Of a stretch of 64,000 nucleotides of DNA, positions 8,507-17,252 are shown piece by piece. Below the pieces are notes generated by a model. The model was not told where the DNA came from and made no database searches. It saw nothing but the letters and a program-made list of their open reading frames with translations. The stretch comes from Panacibacter microcysteis (GTDB lineage: Bacteria > Bacteroidota > Bacteroidia > Chitinophagales > Chitinophagaceae). Both the position numbers and the translations under genes were made by a program. Location of the stretch: contig NZ_JADWYR010000002.1 of NCBI RefSeq assembly GCF_015831355.1, positions 1,674,001 to 1,738,000 on the forward strand, in the 5' to 3' direction. Each line of letters starts with the position of its first letter. The stretch's first letter is position 1.

Positions 8507-9463
8507 TTATTTAACTACCGGCTCCACCAAATCAGAAGGCATTTGCTCAAACGTTTTGAAGAAAGCTTTATTAAAGCTGCTGACGCTTGAAAACCCGAGC
8601 ACGGCTGCTGTATCCCTTACAGTATACTTCCTCGACAGCAGCATGGCTCTTGCCTTGTTCATGCGGTGATGTTGGTAATATTGGTTGATAGGAAATCTGA
8701 ATACCTCTTTGAACAACACTTTAAGTTTTGAAGGGCTCATGGCTGCAATTCTTGCCAACTGGGCTATGGCCGGTGGTGGCTGTGAAAAATCTTTCAGCAG
8801 TTCGTTTTCCACTTCTTTTACTCTCTTCAGTTCTATAGAAGAAATACGAAGGTTTGAATTTTCGTTTTCAATATTCTTAAAAAGCTTGGTAAAAAAACGC
8901 TCTATAATAAATGCCGTCCTGTTTTGCAGAATCACCTGTTCAAAACTCTTTCCGGCTGCGAGCGTCATCATTTCATTCATCAGCCGTTTGTACTCTGCAT
9001 CAAGTATTTCATACACTACCAGCGGAGATTTAAGCGTAATGTAGTTATTGAGAATCTGGCCGGCAGATTCATTTTCAAAATAATCATCGAGCCACTTTTT
9101 GCTCATGATGATCTTGATCTGCCTTACCTGTGTATTGGGAGCAAGTGTATAGGTCCATTCCTGGCTTGTTTTACCAAAAAACAGCGAAGCTTTCGTATTG
9201 CCAGTGGCTTCTTTGGCTTCATCAATACGTATGACAAAGAATTCCTTCTGCGCTTTTTTTCTGATAAAGTCTATGGCTTCGAACGACACAAAATCGAACA
9301 ACAATACCTGCAGGCCAGGCTGCGCATTAAACAACTTTATGGTTCCGCTGCCTTTATCAGGTGTAAAATGAATAACGTTATCAGAAAGTTTCAGCCGAAG
9401 TGTTTTGGCAATATACCTGAATAAGTCTTCGTAACTCGTTACATTATACTCTAGTTTAATCAC
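8507..9463 (-). CDS. AraC-family transcriptional regulator (copy 2)
   Basis: This 318-residue protein is a paralogue of the gene immediately downstream. Both begin with MI-(E/K)-(V/L)-(N/E)-Y and share an N-terminal layout of similar length. The C-terminal DNA-binding domain includes AIAQLARIAAMSPSKLKVLFKEVF and TVRDTAAVLGFSSVSSFNKAFFKTF, the two HTH units of AraC proteins. The gene ends 7 bp before copy 1. The PspC-like gene at 9479-9700 lies 15 bp upstream on the same strand, so the three may form one operon. Confidence 0.85.
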   Translation of the reverse strand: MIKLEYNVTSYEDLFRYIAKTLRLKLSDNVIHFTPDKGSGTIKLFNAQPGLQVLLFDFVSFEAIDFIRKKAQKEFFVIRIDEAKEATGNTKASLFFGKTSQEWTYTLAPNTQVRQIKIIMSKKWLDDYFENESAGQILNNYITLKSPLVVYEILDAEYKRLMNEMMTLAAGKSFEQVILQNRTAFIIERFFTKLFKNIENENSNLRISSIELKRVKEVENELLKDFSQPPPAIAQLARIAAMSPSKLKVLFKEVFRFPINQYYQHHRMNKARAMLLSRKYTVRDTAAVLGFSSVSSFNKAFFKTFEQMPSDLVEPVVK

Positions 9464-9478
9464 CTCTCCAATGCTGTT

Positions 9479-9700
9479 TTACAGGTACTTCAGTGGGTTA
9501 CGTCTTGCCGACAAAATATAATTTTTTATATTCAGCCAGAAAGCCATAACCATGTAGATAATCACTGGAGAGCCCATGGTTAAAAAGGATATATAAATAA
9601 ACCACAGACGTATGCGGGATGTGGCTATCCCAAGCTTGTATCCAAGAGCAGAACAAACACCAAACGCCTGCCACTCTATGAAATGCTTTAACCTGTACAT
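9479..9700 (-). CDS. PspC-domain small membrane protein
   Basis: This 73-residue protein resembles the PspC domain: a short amphipathic start, then GVCSALGYKLGIATSRIRL and one long hydrophobic segment at about residues 33-57. PspC proteins sit in the inner membrane and take part in envelope stress responses. Here the domain stands alone, upstream of two AraC-type regulators. The envelope-stress role is inferred from the family only. Confidence 0.7.
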   Translation of the reverse strand: MYRLKHFIEWQAFGVCSALGYKLGIATSRIRLWFIYISFLTMGSPVIIYMVMAFWLNIKNYILSARRNPLKYL

Positions 9701-10054
9701 ATCTGCAATTTATAAAATAGTTATCTTAATACATAAACACTTTTCTTAAACCTTCCTTTTGTTGTAAATTCGCACGAATTCGAAACAAGCGTTTTTATGT
9801 ACCCGGCATCTGTACAAAAATGATGCCCCTGTTGCGTCGCACTCTTGTACTTTCTGTTCAGTATTCAGCAACAAGGCAAGTACCGAAAGGAGCAACACCA
9901 GGTTGATTTGCCCGGCGGTTGCATAACCTGGCGGGCATTGGCTGTAAAGGAAAAGTAGCATTGTGGAGGCGGTTTAACAAGGCAAAATAGTAAAATAACA
10001 GCCCGGTTACAAAAACGTCTTTAATAATTAGCATAACAATTTAAATCTCAAGAC
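9701..10054. other. Intergenic region between PspC-like gene and aconitase
   Basis: This is 354 bp between divergent genes, with one repeat core at 9831-9850. A 71-codon minus-strand frame here is a translation of the repeat and is not considered a gene. The A+T-rich stretch just before 10055 probably contains the aconitase promoter, but I cannot place a clear -7 box. Confidence 0.55.
9831..9850 (+). repeat. Dispersed intergenic repeat, type A core
   Basis: This is the exact 20-bp type A core, preceded by ATGATGCCCCT, a variant of the usual GGCATCGCCT. Confidence 0.85.
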
Positions 10055-12325
10055 ATGGCATTTGATGTTGACATGATCAAAAAAGTGTATGCCGCAATGC
10101 CCGCTAAGGTTGAGGCAGCACGCAAAAAATTAGGAAGACCACTTACACTTGCTGAAAAAATTCTTTTTGCCCATTTGCATGAAGACCAGTCACTGGAAAA
10201 CTTCGAAAGAGCGAAGACTTATGTAAACTTCGCGCCTGACCGTGTTGCAATGCAGGATGCAACGGCACAAATGGCGCTGTTACAATTCATGCAGGCTGGT
10301 CGCCCTAAAGTTGCGGTGCCATCAACCGTACACTGCGATCACCTCATTGTTGCCAAAACCGAAGCAAAACAGGATCTTGAAAAAGCAGTAAATGAAAGCC
10401 GTGAAGTGTACGATTTTCTTGCCTCTGTATCCAATAAATATGGTATTGGTTTCTGGAAACCTGGTGCAGGTATTATTCACCAGGTGGTGCTTGAAAACTA
10501 TGCTTTTCCCGGAGGTATGATGATCGGTACTGATTCGCACACCGTAAATGCAGGCGGGCTTGGCATGATTGCTATTGGCGTTGGTGGTGCGGATGCGTGT
10601 GACGTAATGGCTGGCTTGCCATGGGAATTGAAATGGCCTAAACTCATTGGTGTAAAACTTACCGGCAAACTAAATGGCTGGGCTGCTCCAAAAGATGTGA
10701 TACTAAAAGTTGCAGGCATCTTAACAGTAAAAGGCGGCACAGGCGCCATTGTTGAATATTTTGGGGAAGGTGCCACCAACATGAGCTGTACCGGCAAAGG
10801 AACCATATGTAACATGGGCGCAGAAATAGGTGCCACCACCTCTACATTTGGTTATGATGATAGCATGAGCCGTTACTTAAAAGCCACCGGCCGAGAAGAA
10901 ATAGCCGCCGCCGCAGACGCTGTTAAAGAGCACCTGACCGCAGATGCAGAAGTATATGCAGAACCTGAAAAGTACTTTGACCAGTTGATAGAAATAAACC
11001 TGAGTGAACTGGAACCACACCTCAACGGGCCTTTCACACCGGATCTTGCCACACCTATCTCAAAGATGAAAGAAACTGCAGCGGCCAATGGCTGGCCAAC
11101 AAAGGTTGAGGTAGGTCTTATAGGAAGTTGCACCAACTCATCTTACGAAGACATAAGCCGGGCCGTAAGCCTAGCCAAACAGGTAAACGAGAAAGGTTTG
11201 AAAACAAAAGCAGAGTTTACCATTACCCCTGGTTCTGAGCAGGTACGTTTTACGATAGAACGTGATGGCTTTCTTGATACTTTCGACCAGATAGGTGCAA
11301 AAGTATTTGCCAATGCCTGCGGACCATGTATTGGTATGTGGGACAGGATGGGCGCTGAAAAACAGGAGAAAAATACCATTGTACATTCCTTCAACAGGAA
11401 CTTTGCAAAACGTGCAGACGGCAACCCCAATACGTATGCATTTGTTGCTTCTCCCGAACTGGTTACTGCTCTTGCTATAGCCGGTGACCTTACATTCAAT
11501 CCTATCACAGACACACTGATCAACGAAAAAGGAGAAGCAGTAAAGCTTGATCCGCCATCCGGAGACGAATTACCGACGAGGGGTTTTGCAGTGGACGATC
11601 CCGGTTTCCAGGCTCCCGCAGCAGACGGAAGCGGCATTTCAGTAGAAGTATCTCCTACATCCAACCGTCTGCAGTTATTAGATCCGTTCCCGGCATGGGA
11701 AGGCACAGACCTTAAAGGTTTAAAACTGCTGATTAAAGCAAAGGGTAAATGTACAACAGACCATATCTCGATGGCCGGCCCGTGGTTAAAGTTCCGCGGA
11801 CACCTGGATAATATTTCCAATAATATGCTGATTGGTGCAGTAAACTTCTACAACGAAAAAACCGACAATATCAAGAACCAGTTGACAGGACAGTATGGCC
11901 CTGTACCGGCCACACAAAGGGCTTATAAAGCACAGGGTATAGGCTCAATTGTTGTTGGCGATGAAAACTATGGCGAAGGCTCATCAAGAGAGCATGCAGC
12001 CATGGAACCACGCCACCTGGGCGTACGTGCCATACTGGTAAAGTCTTTTGCGCGTATTCATGAAACCAACCTGAAAAAACAAGGGATGCTTGCATTGACT
12101 TTTGCAAACAAAGACGATTACGATAAAATACAGGAAGATGATACAGTAGATATACTCGGGCTTACAGATTTCACACCAGGCAGACCGTTGGCTGTTGTAT
12201 TCCATCACAAAGACGGAAGTTCAGACATCGTTACAGTAAACCACACCTACAACGAACAACAGATAGAATGGTTTAAAGCAGGTGCTGCACTGAATATCAT
12301 CAGGCAGAAATTTGAATCCGCATAA
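10055..12325 (+). CDS. acn: Aconitate hydratase, mitochondrial type
   Basis: This 756-residue enzyme interconverts citrate and isocitrate in the TCA cycle, using a 4Fe-4S cluster. Cluster ligands are visible as C359 in GSCTNS and C422/C425 in ACGPCIGM. The C-terminal swivel domain contains [13 protein letters not shown] and [18 protein letters not shown], which carries the catalytic Ser. Length and motif wording match the mitochondrial-type aconitase (mAcn) typical of Bacteroidota rather than AcnB. The gene is monocistronic, with a terminator about 30 bp after its stop. The iron-sulfur cluster would be supplied by a system such as the suf operon in this same window. Confidence 0.95.
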   Translation: MAFDVDMIKKVYAAMPAKVEAARKKLGRPLTLAEKILFAHLHEDQSLENFERAKTYVNFAPDRVAMQDATAQMALLQFMQAGRPKVAVPSTVHCDHLIVAKTEAKQDLEKAVNESREVYDFLASVSNKYGIGFWKPGAGIIHQVVLENYAFPGGMMIGTDSHTVNAGGLGMIAIGVGGADACDVMAGLPWELKWPKLIGVKLTGKLNGWAAPKDVILKVAGILTVKGGTGAIVEYFGEGATNMSCTGKGTICNMGAEIGATTSTFGYDDSMSRYLKATGREEIAAAADAVKEHLTADAEVYAEPEKYFDQLIEINLSELEPHLNGPFTPDLATPISKMKETAAANGWPTKVEVGLIGSCTNSSYEDISRAVSLAKQVNEKGLKTKAEFTITPGSEQVRFTIERDGFLDTFDQIGAKVFANACGPCIGMWDRMGAEKQEKNTIVHSFNRNFAKRADGNPNTYAFVASPELVTALAIAGDLTFNPITDTLINEKGEAVKLDPPSGDELPTRGFAVDDPGFQAPAADGSGISVEVSPTSNRLQLLDPFPAWEGTDLKGLKLLIKAKGKCTTDHISMAGPWLKFRGHLDNISNNMLIGAVNFYNEKTDNIKNQLTGQYGPVPATQRAYKAQGIGSIVVGDENYGEGSSREHAAMEPRHLGVRAILVKSFARIHETNLKKQGMLALTFANKDDYDKIQEDDTVDILGLTDFTPGRPLAVVFHHKDGSSDIVTVNHTYNEQQIEWFKAGAALNIIRQKFESA

Positions 12326-12352
12326 TTTTCGGTTCCCGACCTTAACACAAAG

Positions 12353-12385
12353 AAATCCTGTTACGCAAGTAACGGGATTTTTTTT
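12353..12385 (+). terminator. Intrinsic terminator after aconitase
   Basis: A 12-bp stem with one G-U pair (AAATCCTGTTAC / GTAACGGGATTT) around a GCAA loop is followed by a T run. Confidence 0.85.
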
Positions 12386-12479
12386 ATGCCAAACTTTCAA
12401 CGGTCAATGTCGCAATTTTCGGCAAAAAGGTATAAGTTAGCCAACTCATAACTTTCCCAAAATTCAACTAAACGTTTCC

Positions 12480-13724
12480 ATGAAAGTATCAACACGTGTT
12501 CAGCTATCGGTAATGATGTTCCTGCAGTTTGTTGTATGGGGCGCATGGTATGGCCAGTTATCCAAATATTTGTTTGCAATTAATTTTACCGGTGCCCAGG
12601 TTGGAAACATCTATGCTACTTTTTCGATTGCGATGATCATTTCGCCATTCCTGGTTGGTATGGTGGCAGACAGGTTTTTTTCTGCCCAAAAAGTGTTGGG
12701 CGTACTAAACCTTACAGGTGCGGTTTTGCTTTATTTTCTTACTACCATTACAGATTATGATCTGTTTTACTGGGTAATGTTGTTGTACTGCCTGACGTTT
12801 GCACCAACCATTGCACTTACCGCATCAATTTCTATGCGGCAGATGACCAATCCTGAAAAGGAATTTCCGCCGATACGTGTACTGGGAACAGTTGCGTGGA
12901 TTGCCGTTACCAACCTGGTTGGTTTTATGGGCTGGGGCGATAAAGTAACCATCTTTCATGTGTCGATGATTACTGCTGCAGTAATAGGCCTGTATTCCTT
13001 TACGTTACCTGATACGCCGCCAACGATTAAAGGCCCTGTAAGTGCTGCGCAGATAGCAGGTAAAGATGCACTGGTGTTATTCAGGGACCGGTCTTTCTTT
13101 ATATTCTTCATAGCTTCTGTACTTATTTGTATTCCGCTTTCTTTTTACTACGCAATGGCAAATCCATCTATAACAGATGCGTATAAAACAGCGTTTGCCA
13201 CCGCTAATCCCGGCCAGGTTTTTCCGAACTTTTATGTAGAAAATAAAATGTCTCTCGGGCAGGCAAGTGAGGTGTTTTTTATGCTGCTGCTACCTTTTGC
13301 CTACAGCCGTTTTGGTATAAAAAATATTTTGATCATTGGTCTTATTGCCTGGATCATCAGGTTTATGTTCTTTGGTTATGGCAATGCCGGCAGCAGCGAA
13401 TGGATGCTTTACGGTGGTATCATTCTTCACGGGCTGTGCTACGACTTTTTCTTTGTGAGCGGCATGATCTATACAGATGAAAAAGCCGGAGAAAAAATAA
13501 AATCACAGGCGCAGGGGCTTATTAGCCTGGCAACCTACGGTCTTGGTATGTATATCGGTTCTGTACTATCTGGTAAAGTAAAAGATATGTACACAACTGG
13601 CAGCGGTGAAACAGCGGTTACCAACTGGACAAGTGTGTGGATGGTGCCGGCGGGAATAGCTGTTGTTGTGTTATTATTATTTATTGTTGCCTTTAAAGAT
13701 AAAAAGCGTACTGCCGCGGTGTGA
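12480..13724 (+). CDS. MFS nucleoside:H+ symporter-family permease
   Basis: This 414-residue inner-membrane protein has 11-12 hydrophobic segments and resembles the nucleoside:H+ symporter (NupG/XapB) family. The N-terminal run QFVVWGAWYGQLSKYL and the loop motif MRQMTNPEKEFPPIRVLGTVAW are typical. Many Bacteroidota members of this family sit next to Gfo/Idh/MocA oxidoreductases, as here, so the true substrate may be a modified sugar or cyclitol rather than a nucleoside. A possible -7 box TAACTTTC lies about 25 bp before the ATG. Confidence 0.82.
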   Translation: MKVSTRVQLSVMMFLQFVVWGAWYGQLSKYLFAINFTGAQVGNIYATFSIAMIISPFLVGMVADRFFSAQKVLGVLNLTGAVLLYFLTTITDYDLFYWVMLLYCLTFAPTIALTASISMRQMTNPEKEFPPIRVLGTVAWIAVTNLVGFMGWGDKVTIFHVSMITAAVIGLYSFTLPDTPPTIKGPVSAAQIAGKDALVLFRDRSFFIFFIASVLICIPLSFYYAMANPSITDAYKTAFATANPGQVFPNFYVENKMSLGQASEVFFMLLLPFAYSRFGIKNILIIGLIAWIIRFMFFGYGNAGSSEWMLYGGIILHGLCYDFFFVSGMIYTDEKAGEKIKSQAQGLISLATYGLGMYIGSVLSGKVKDMYTTGSGETAVTNWTSVWMVPAGIAVVVLLLFIVAFKDKKRTAAV

Positions 13725-13778
13725 TGAAACAATAACCGGCTGTAACAAGCCTTCGCACTGCTGATCATTGTTCTGAAC

Positions 13779-13810
13779 GCACAAGTGAGTGACACAACAG
13801 GCGATGCCAC
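13779..13810 (-). repeat. Dispersed intergenic repeat, type B
   Basis: The reverse strand reads GTGGCATCGCCT and then the type B core with the end variant GTGC instead of GTAC. It lies between the permease and the oxidoreductase gene. Confidence 0.85.
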
Positions 13811-13861
13811 GCGTGCCAATGCTGACCAACAAAAAATACATCTCTAACTATAAACCACTAT

Positions 13862-15055
13862 ATGAAAAAAATCGCCATGCTTGGTTCTGGTTTTATCGGT
13901 CGCTTTTATGCCGACTCTATTGAAGGCCAGCGAAGCAAAGACAAAATTGTAAGTATTTATGCCCGCAAGGAAGAGAACGCCAAAAAGTTTGCAGCAGATT
14001 ACAAATGCCAGCACTGGACAACGGATATGGAAGAAGCCATTGCACACCCTGATGTAGATGTGGTATGCATTGCACTACCCAACTATGTACATGCTGACGC
14101 GGTGATGCTTTGCTGCAAACATAAAAAAGCAGTTGTTACTACCAAGCCCCTGGGCCGTACCGCAGCAGAGGCATTGACAATGCTGAGAGCGGTAGAAGAA
14201 GCAGGCATCTTTCATGGCTACCTCGAAGATCTTGTATATGCGCCCAAATTTTTGAAAGCATACGAAAGCGTAAAAAATGGTGCACTGGGCCGAATATTGT
14301 GGGCAAAGTCGAGAGAAACACACCCTGGCCCGCACAGCGACTGGTTTTGGAACATAGAACTTGCCGGCGGCGGTTGCATACTCGATCTTGGCTGCCATTG
14401 TATAGAAATAACAAGATCATTTATAGGAAAAGACATAAAGCCGCTTGAAGTAATGTGCTGGGCAGATACACAGGTAAAACCGATTGATGCGGAAGACCAC
14501 GCCATTGGACTTATTAAATATGAAAACGGCGCCATTGCACAGTTTGAGGTAAGCTGGGCTTTTCGTGGTGGCATGGATCTTAGGGATGAAGTAATGGGAA
14601 CAGAAGGAACGATCTGGATCAACAATTTCCTGCGCACAGGCATGGATATGTTTACAACCGGTAAAGGCGCAGATTACGTGGCAGAAAAAGCGGAAAGCAA
14701 TACGGGATGGCTTTTCCCGGTTGGCGATGAGGTAAACGACCTTGGCTACAACCACATGTTTACCGAAATGTTCAATTGCATTGAAAATGGTACTGAGCCA
14801 CGTGAAACATTTTACGACGGCTACGTTGTAAATGCCATTATTGACGCGGCCTATAAAAGTGCCAAAACAAAACAATGGGAGCCCGTACAACTCGAAGTAT
14901 GGCGTGGCAAAGAAGGGCTTACAAAGGAAAGTACGCTTGTAGACTACGACGCAGACCATTACCTTATAAAAGATGAAATTACCCATTATGGCAGCCGGAA
15001 AGTGGTGCTAAAACATAAACAAACAGGTAAAATTGAAGAACGTGTACTATCGTAA
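13862..15055 (+). CDS. Gfo/Idh/MocA-family oxidoreductase
   Basis: This 397-residue NAD(P)-dependent dehydrogenase has an N-terminal Rossmann fold starting MKKIAMLGSGFIGRFYADS and the family signature KPLGRTAAEA in place of EKPxA. The C-terminal domain includes GGGCILDLGCHCIEI, which contains the conserved DxGxH. It should oxidise or reduce a sugar, inositol or related polyol. It follows the permease gene by 137 bp that contain a repeat copy. The adjacent transporter suggests the pair imports and oxidises one substrate. Confidence 0.88.
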   Translation: MKKIAMLGSGFIGRFYADSIEGQRSKDKIVSIYARKEENAKKFAADYKCQHWTTDMEEAIAHPDVDVVCIALPNYVHADAVMLCCKHKKAVVTTKPLGRTAAEALTMLRAVEEAGIFHGYLEDLVYAPKFLKAYESVKNGALGRILWAKSRETHPGPHSDWFWNIELAGGGCILDLGCHCIEITRSFIGKDIKPLEVMCWADTQVKPIDAEDHAIGLIKYENGAIAQFEVSWAFRGGMDLRDEVMGTEGTIWINNFLRTGMDMFTTGKGADYVAEKAESNTGWLFPVGDEVNDLGYNHMFTEMFNCIENGTEPRETFYDGYVVNAIIDAAYKSAKTKQWEPVQLEVWRGKEGLTKESTLVDYDADHYLIKDEITHYGSRKVVLKHKQTGKIEERVLS

Positions 15056-15082
15056 ATTAAATTAATCTTACACATTGTAAAG

Positions 15083-15109
15083 GCGCAGCATTAAAACTGC
15101 GCTTTTTTT
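15083..15109 (+). terminator. Intrinsic terminator after Gfo/Idh/MocA gene
   Basis: A GCGCAG / CTGCGC stem with an 8-nt loop is followed by seven T. Confidence 0.8.
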
Positions 15110-15210
15110 ATGTTATAAAATTGCAGTGCATACGTACAAGAAGCACTGGCATAGCCTGTTAGAGAGCGCGGCCTCTTAAAGAGAAATTAAAAATCATTTA
15201 AGGTTAATTT

Positions 15211-15228
15211 CAATATTAAAAAATATTG
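15211..15228. promoter_or_regulatory. Inverted repeat upstream of small membrane peptide gene
   Basis: CAATATT-AAAA-AATATTG is a perfect 7-4-7 inverted repeat. It ends one base before TACATTTA (15230-15237), a one-mismatch -7 box for the ORF at 15271. Its position suits an operator; this is inferred. Confidence 0.4.
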
Positions 15229-15270
15229 GTACATTTAAAATATCGTAAATCCATCTAAAACCATTTTAAT

Positions 15271-15402
15271 ATGGAAACAAAAAATGAAGCTGCTGACATG
15301 CAGCGTACCGAAGGCCGCGACATAGGAAATATTCTGTATGCGGTTGTACTTACTACCGGATTTATCGCACTCATTTTGTTTGCCATTTTCGGTAATTATT
15401 AA
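15271..15402 (+). CDS. Small single-pass membrane protein, 43 aa
   Basis: ATG at 15271 opens a 43-codon frame ending TAA at 15402. It encodes a charged N-terminal part (METKNEAADMQRTEGRDIG) and then one hydrophobic helix, about residues 20-41, ending FAIFGNY. It lies between two terminators (15083-15109 and 15475-15503) and has a plausible promoter with an adjacent inverted repeat, so it looks like an independent small gene. I do not recognise the family. The layout would suit a small regulatory membrane peptide. Confidence 0.6.
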   Translation: METKNEAADMQRTEGRDIGNILYAVVLTTGFIALILFAIFGNY

Positions 15403-15474
15403 ACATCATTTACAAAATCAATTCGTTCGCCGATGAAATGAACTGTACACTTTTTTTGAATGCATTAATTCAGT

Positions 15475-15503
15475 AAAAGAGCTTTTTTTTAAAGCTCTTT
15501 TTT
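15475..15503. terminator. Bidirectional intrinsic terminator
   Basis: AAAGAGCTTT / AAAGCTCTTT forms a 10-bp stem with a T-rich loop and flanking A and T runs. It lies between the 43-aa gene and the minus-strand ORF ending at 15511. Confidence 0.75.
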
Positions 15504-15510
15504 AATGCGC

Positions 15511-15738
15511 TCAAATGTGAAGCAGTACACAAAGAACACTACCTATTATTGTTCCATATAAGATTGAAAAAACCAGCAAATTCCTTCTTTTACCAAGCTT
15601 GTACACTTCTTCAAGCGGAGATGAATGATTTTTTTTCACAGGTCTTTTTCTTAGCAAGTTGTAACAGATGCAACAGTGCTTTTTTTCATTGTTTACGGGC
15701 ATGATCAGCATTTTGTTTGCAGCCGGGCGCAGCTTCAA
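15511..15738 (-). CDS. Hypothetical small membrane protein, 75 aa
   Basis: This frame is rich in Lys and Arg for about 50 residues and includes HCCICYN. It ends in one hydrophobic segment (NLLVFSILYGTIIGSVLCVLL), like a tail-anchored protein. A bidirectional terminator begins 8 bp after its stop, which supports it as a transcribed gene. I do not recognise the family, and an internal Met could be the true start. It could still be a chance ORF. Confidence 0.4.
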   Translation of the reverse strand: MKLRPAANKMLIMPVNNEKKHCCICYNLLRKRPVKKNHSSPLEEVYKLGKRRNLLVFSILYGTIIGSVLCVLLHI

Positions 15739-15888
15739 AGCTGTACCGGGCCAGGTTTTTCATTCGGGCTGCAAAGAAACGATGGCTTCAATTATAAAAA
15801 AATACAATATTTATTCATCTTTAAAATACCGTAGCCGCTGATACTGAATGACACATGTCAAACAAAAGCGCACAAATGTTAAAATTAA

Positions 15889-15914
15889 GAAAGGTTGCTC
15901 GCCGGCAACCTTTC
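15889..15914 (-). terminator. Possible minus-strand terminator hairpin
   Basis: A perfect 10-bp stem (GAAAGGTTGC / GCAACCTTTC) with a 6-nt loop is followed on the minus strand by TTAATTTT. The T run is interrupted, so this is a moderate call. Confidence 0.45.
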
Positions 15915-16086
15915 TGCATTACAAACAAATCGCACATTATTACCAAACACCTGTTGTCAGACCCTTACACCGGAGCCAAAAAAGTACCTGTAAATACGCT
16001 TTGAAAAACGCCGCTACAGTACTACCCGGTTTTAACATTGATATTGGATGATCGCAAAACGTTTACTAACTATTCAACGTTTGATG

Positions 16087-16099
16087 ATACAAAGTAACA
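16087..16099 (-). promoter_or_regulatory. Recurrent promoter-like element GTTACTTTGTATC
   Basis: The same 13-mer occurs on the minus strand at 22512-22524. In both places a hairpin terminator for the minus strand follows about 170-200 bp downstream. TTACTTTG is a one-mismatch -7 box. Confidence 0.35.
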
Positions 16100-16292
16100 T
16101 CAACCACAGCCGGCATAAAATAGAACAACCTGCTAAAAAAATGTACTATAGCCCAGTACGCTTTTGTAGAATTATAACTACCGCTGTCATTGTATTGCTA
16201 CTTCTGTGCAGGTAACTGTGTATAACATAACAAGCTGACAGGTAAGAAGAGTGGATTTATGTACCAGGCTGTATTGCTGCTATGGAGCTTTG

Positions 16293-16312
16293 GTTGCGTC
16301 GCACACTTGTAC
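16293..16312 (+). repeat. Dispersed intergenic repeat, type A/B intermediate
   Basis: The core reads GTTGCGTCGCACACTTGTAC, with a type A left half and ACTT as in type B. ATTCAGCAAGTGCGAAG follows, a conserved downstream flank of the family. Confidence 0.8.
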
Positions 16313-16381
16313 GGTAGTATATATATTCAGCAAGTGCGAAGATTGAAGCGAAAAAATTTAATACAAGGAAAGTATATGATT

Positions 16382-16543
16382 TCAGTTAAACAATCTGAAA
16401 GCACCAAACACCAGGGCAAATACCGTAATAGTAATAGCCGCAATTACGCCGGCCAGCACAAATGGATGAGTAGCCACGTTATTGCTAAGAGATTTGCTTT
16501 TTTGATGCTTTGCCCGTTTATCGTGCTTTACCGGTGTGTTCAT
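16382..16543 (-). CDS. Small membrane protein, 53 aa
   Basis: ATG at 16543 opens a 53-codon frame. A basic N-terminus (MNTPVKHDKRAKHQKSKS) is followed by one hydrophobic helix, about residues 28-50, VLAGVIAAITITVFALVFGA. The composition is that of a genuine single-pass protein with positive-inside topology. Its 5' end overlaps another small frame (16518-16667) by 26 bp in a different phase, suggesting translational coupling. No family is recognised. Confidence 0.5.
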   Translation of the reverse strand: MNTPVKHDKRAKHQKSKSLSNNVATHPFVLAGVIAAITITVFALVFGAFRLFN

Positions 16544-16667
16544 ACAGCTTTTTAACTAAGAGCCAAACACCAGCTATTTCCATAAAAGGATCATGGTAAA
16601 AACGCCGGCAATAAAAAATGCAGAGAAAAAATAAAAAAGTCTGCAGTCTTTTGTAACCTTTCTGCAT
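16518..16667 (-). CDS. Possible small protein, 49 aa, overlapping the next ORF
   Basis: The frame starts at 16667 with MQKGYKRLQTFLFFLCIFYC, a hydrophobic N-terminus, and continues FYHDPFMEIAGVWLLVKKLY to a stop at 16518. It overlaps the start of the 53-aa ORF. It is divergent from the sigma-factor gene, whose start lies 36 bp away. This is a weak call resting on composition and position only. Confidence 0.3.
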   Translation of the reverse strand: MQKGYKRLQTFLFFLCIFYCRRFYHDPFMEIAGVWLLVKKLYEHTGKAR

Positions 16668-16703
16668 TATTCAGGTAACCATACTAAAGAGTTTCATAAA
16701 CGC

Positions 16704-17252
16704 GTGGATAAGCTAACAGACGAGAAAATTATGTACGAAGTTCAGCACGGGCAATTGTCAGCAATGACAGAATTGTTCGATCGTTATCATGTGCCGGTAT
16801 ATAACTTTTTCCTTCGTTTAACAATGGACAGAAGCACCAGTGAAGATCTTACGCAGAATCTCTTTTACCGGATTATCCGCTACAGGCAGTCTTTCAGCAC
16901 CACAGCAGGTACATTTAAATCGTGGATGTACCAGATGGCAAGAAACCTGCACGCAGACCACTGTCGCAATAAACAGCGCATGGCTGCAGTTGAACGGCAA
17001 ACAGATTCTTTTGAAGACATAGCCGATCTTAAACATGGATTTGAAGAAAGTGATTTTAAAAAACTTAAAAACGCACTCTCTGCACTTGGATCTGTAGACC
17101 GCGAACTGATTGTACTAAGCCGGTATGAAGGATTGAAATATGCAGATATCGCAAAAATGAAAAACATGTCTTTAGGTTCTGTAAAAGTGCAGATACACCG
17201 CGCACTTAAACAACTACGGCATTTTTATTTTAACCAGGAAAATGATCGATGA
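16704..17252 (+). CDS. ECF-type RNA polymerase sigma factor
   Basis: This 182-residue sigma-70 factor of the extracytoplasmic-function class directs RNA polymerase to a dedicated promoter set. Region 2 spans about residues 20-90 (LFDRYHVPVYNFFLRLT ... EDLTQNLFYRIIRY ... FKSWMYQMARN). Region 4 spans about 125-175 (LGSVDRELIVLSRYEGLKYADIAKMKNMSLGSVKVQIHRALKQL). The start is GTG at 16704, which restores the usual MDKLTDEKIMYEVQHG opening. The next ATG, at 16731, would cut this off. The stop overlaps the anti-sigma start by 4 bp (ATGA), indicating translational coupling. Confidence 0.93.
   Translation: MDKLTDEKIMYEVQHGQLSAMTELFDRYHVPVYNFFLRLTMDRSTSEDLTQNLFYRIIRYRQSFSTTAGTFKSWMYQMARNLHADHCRNKQRMAAVERQTDSFEDIADLKHGFEESDFKKLKNALSALGSVDRELIVLSRYEGLKYADIAKMKNMSLGSVKVQIHRALKQLRHFYFNQENDR

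Larger units (their letters stand above)
15739..16381. other. Long intergenic region with possible short transcript
   Basis: No convincing protein gene is seen in this 643 bp. It contains a hairpin at 15889-15914 and a minus-strand sequence GTTACTTTGTATC at 16087-16099 that recurs at 22512-22524. A repeat core lies at 16293-16312. A 24-codon hydrophobic frame (MYYSPVRFCRIITT...) at 16141 is noted but unsupported. The promoter-like element and hairpin could delimit a ~190-nt minus-strand RNA. Confidence 0.5.

Noticed and set aside
11143-11820. Minus-strand ORF of 225 codons
   Set aside because: It lies fully antisense to aconitase, has a Ser/Pro-rich composition typical of shadow frames and shows no motif.
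14417-14986. Minus-strand ORF of 189 codons
   Set aside because: It is antisense to the Gfo/Idh/MocA oxidoreductase and has the Cys/Phe/His-rich composition of a shadow frame.
15848-16051. 67-codon plus-strand ORF
   Set aside because: It runs through the 10-bp hairpin at 15889-15914, its composition is not protein-like, and no start context supports it.
16259-16555. 98-codon plus-strand ORF
   Set aside because: It starts just before a repeat copy, translates it (GCVAHLYG), and overlaps better small minus-strand frames.
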